From: Motacilla alba alba
Taxonomy: Eukaryota > Chordata > Aves > Passeriformes > Motacillidae
Direction of reading: 5' to 3'
Assembly (NCBI RefSeq): GCF_015832195.1
Contig: NC_052046.1
Coordinates: 31,400,911 to 31,464,910, forward strand
DNA length: 64,000 nt
Below, piece by piece: positions 63,508 to 64,000 of this stretch (position 1 is its first letter; every line of letters begins with the position of its first letter). The notes under the pieces were generated by a model. The model was not told where the DNA came from, searched no databases, and was given only the letters and a program-made list of their open reading frames with translations. The position numbers and the translations under genes were made by a program.

Positions 63508-64000
63508 AATTTATTTTGTAATAATGATACTAGACAGAAAATAAAATGCAGTTATGTTTCCTCTGGGCATTCCTAAAAACAAGTTTAGTCTGAAGTGTGT
63601 CCAGACTTGATTCTTTCTGATTTAGTGTTGAAACCATAGCATCTGAAATAAAGCCAAAAGAGAATGGCCATATTTACCTACTATCTTGTAGATTTCAATG
63701 GTGATTTCTATTTCTCTAAAAAAAAAAAAACAGTATCTCTTATGTTTCTCACAAAAATATAACATTAAATTGATCATCTTCTTTTATTCTTCTTTCCTTT
63801 GTGTTAGTTTATGGAAGTAAAAATAAAAATAAAAAGAAAGAGTGTGTGAGATAAATAAGGGTAGCTTTAGAAAATGGAAAGGCAGAAGTATTCGTTTCAG
63901 GGAAGGGAGAAAGGTACTTTCTCCACCTGTGTAACATTATAACAATGGAAATAAGGCGCAATAACAAGTCTGAAAGTGTGAGTCTCCTTGTGAGGGACTC
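63508..64000. other. Unique AT-rich sequence at the window edge
   Basis: Contains an A run at about 63718-63731 and a short (AAAAT)3 at about 63819-63835. No gene or interspersed repeat was recognised. Confidence 0.5.

Noticed and set aside
1..64000. CRISPR arrays, tRNA or rRNA genes, bacterial operons
   Set aside because: No regularly spaced repeats, no cloverleaf with A/B boxes that I could recognise, and the sequence is clearly vertebrate nuclear DNA.

Overview
This is 64 kb of AT-rich vertebrate nuclear DNA, almost certainly from a bird and probably a songbird or relative. The interspersed repeats are nearly all CR1 LINEs, recognised by their reverse-transcriptase and ORF1 remnants and by the 3' ends carrying ATTCTGTG-type octamers. 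There are also a few endogenous-retrovirus LTRs of types I recall from passerine genomes. I see no L1 or Alu-like SINEs and no bacterial gene organisation. I found no intact protein-coding gene, rRNA, tRNA or CRISPR array. The many 60-125 codon open frames are short, overlap on both strands and mostly have no recognisable product; those that can be identified are decayed CR1 coding sequence. The window therefore looks like a gene desert or a large intron.

Layout. 1-2.6 kb: unique AT-rich sequence with one GC-richer patch. 2.6-3.2 kb: an old CR1 fragment (minus strand). 3.2-13.3 kb: unique sequence with two short tandem duplications and an (AT)25 microsatellite. 13.3-16.9 kb: a long, old minus-strand CR1 carrying ORF1 (esterase-like), RT and 3' end. 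It is interrupted by an LTR-type element of about 0.93 kb, and its endonuclease region is missing. 17-25.3 kb: unique sequence. 25.3-26.2 kb: T-rich tracts followed by a CpG-rich LTR in minus orientation with its own TATA box and polyadenylation signal. 26.2-43 kb: the longest stretch without a recognised interspersed repeat. 43.0-44.15 kb: a minus-strand CR1 with the best-preserved RT fragment (136 codons). 44.2-50.3 kb: unique sequence. 50.3-53.35 kb: a cluster of minus-strand CR1 pieces. 53.4-61.5 kb: unique sequence with several microsatellites and a 14-bp inverted repeat. 61.57-63.5 kb: a plus-strand CR1 split by a 665-bp solo LTR with matching 8-bp inverted termini and a perfect 5-bp target-site duplication (GATAC). 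63.5-64 kb: unique sequence.

There is no gene network to describe. The clearest biology is repeat stratigraphy: two independent LTR insertions into pre-existing CR1 copies, a possibly younger promoter-bearing LTR, and several small local duplications. I found nothing I would call a new biological system. The best-supported observation is the solo LTR nested in the terminal CR1.
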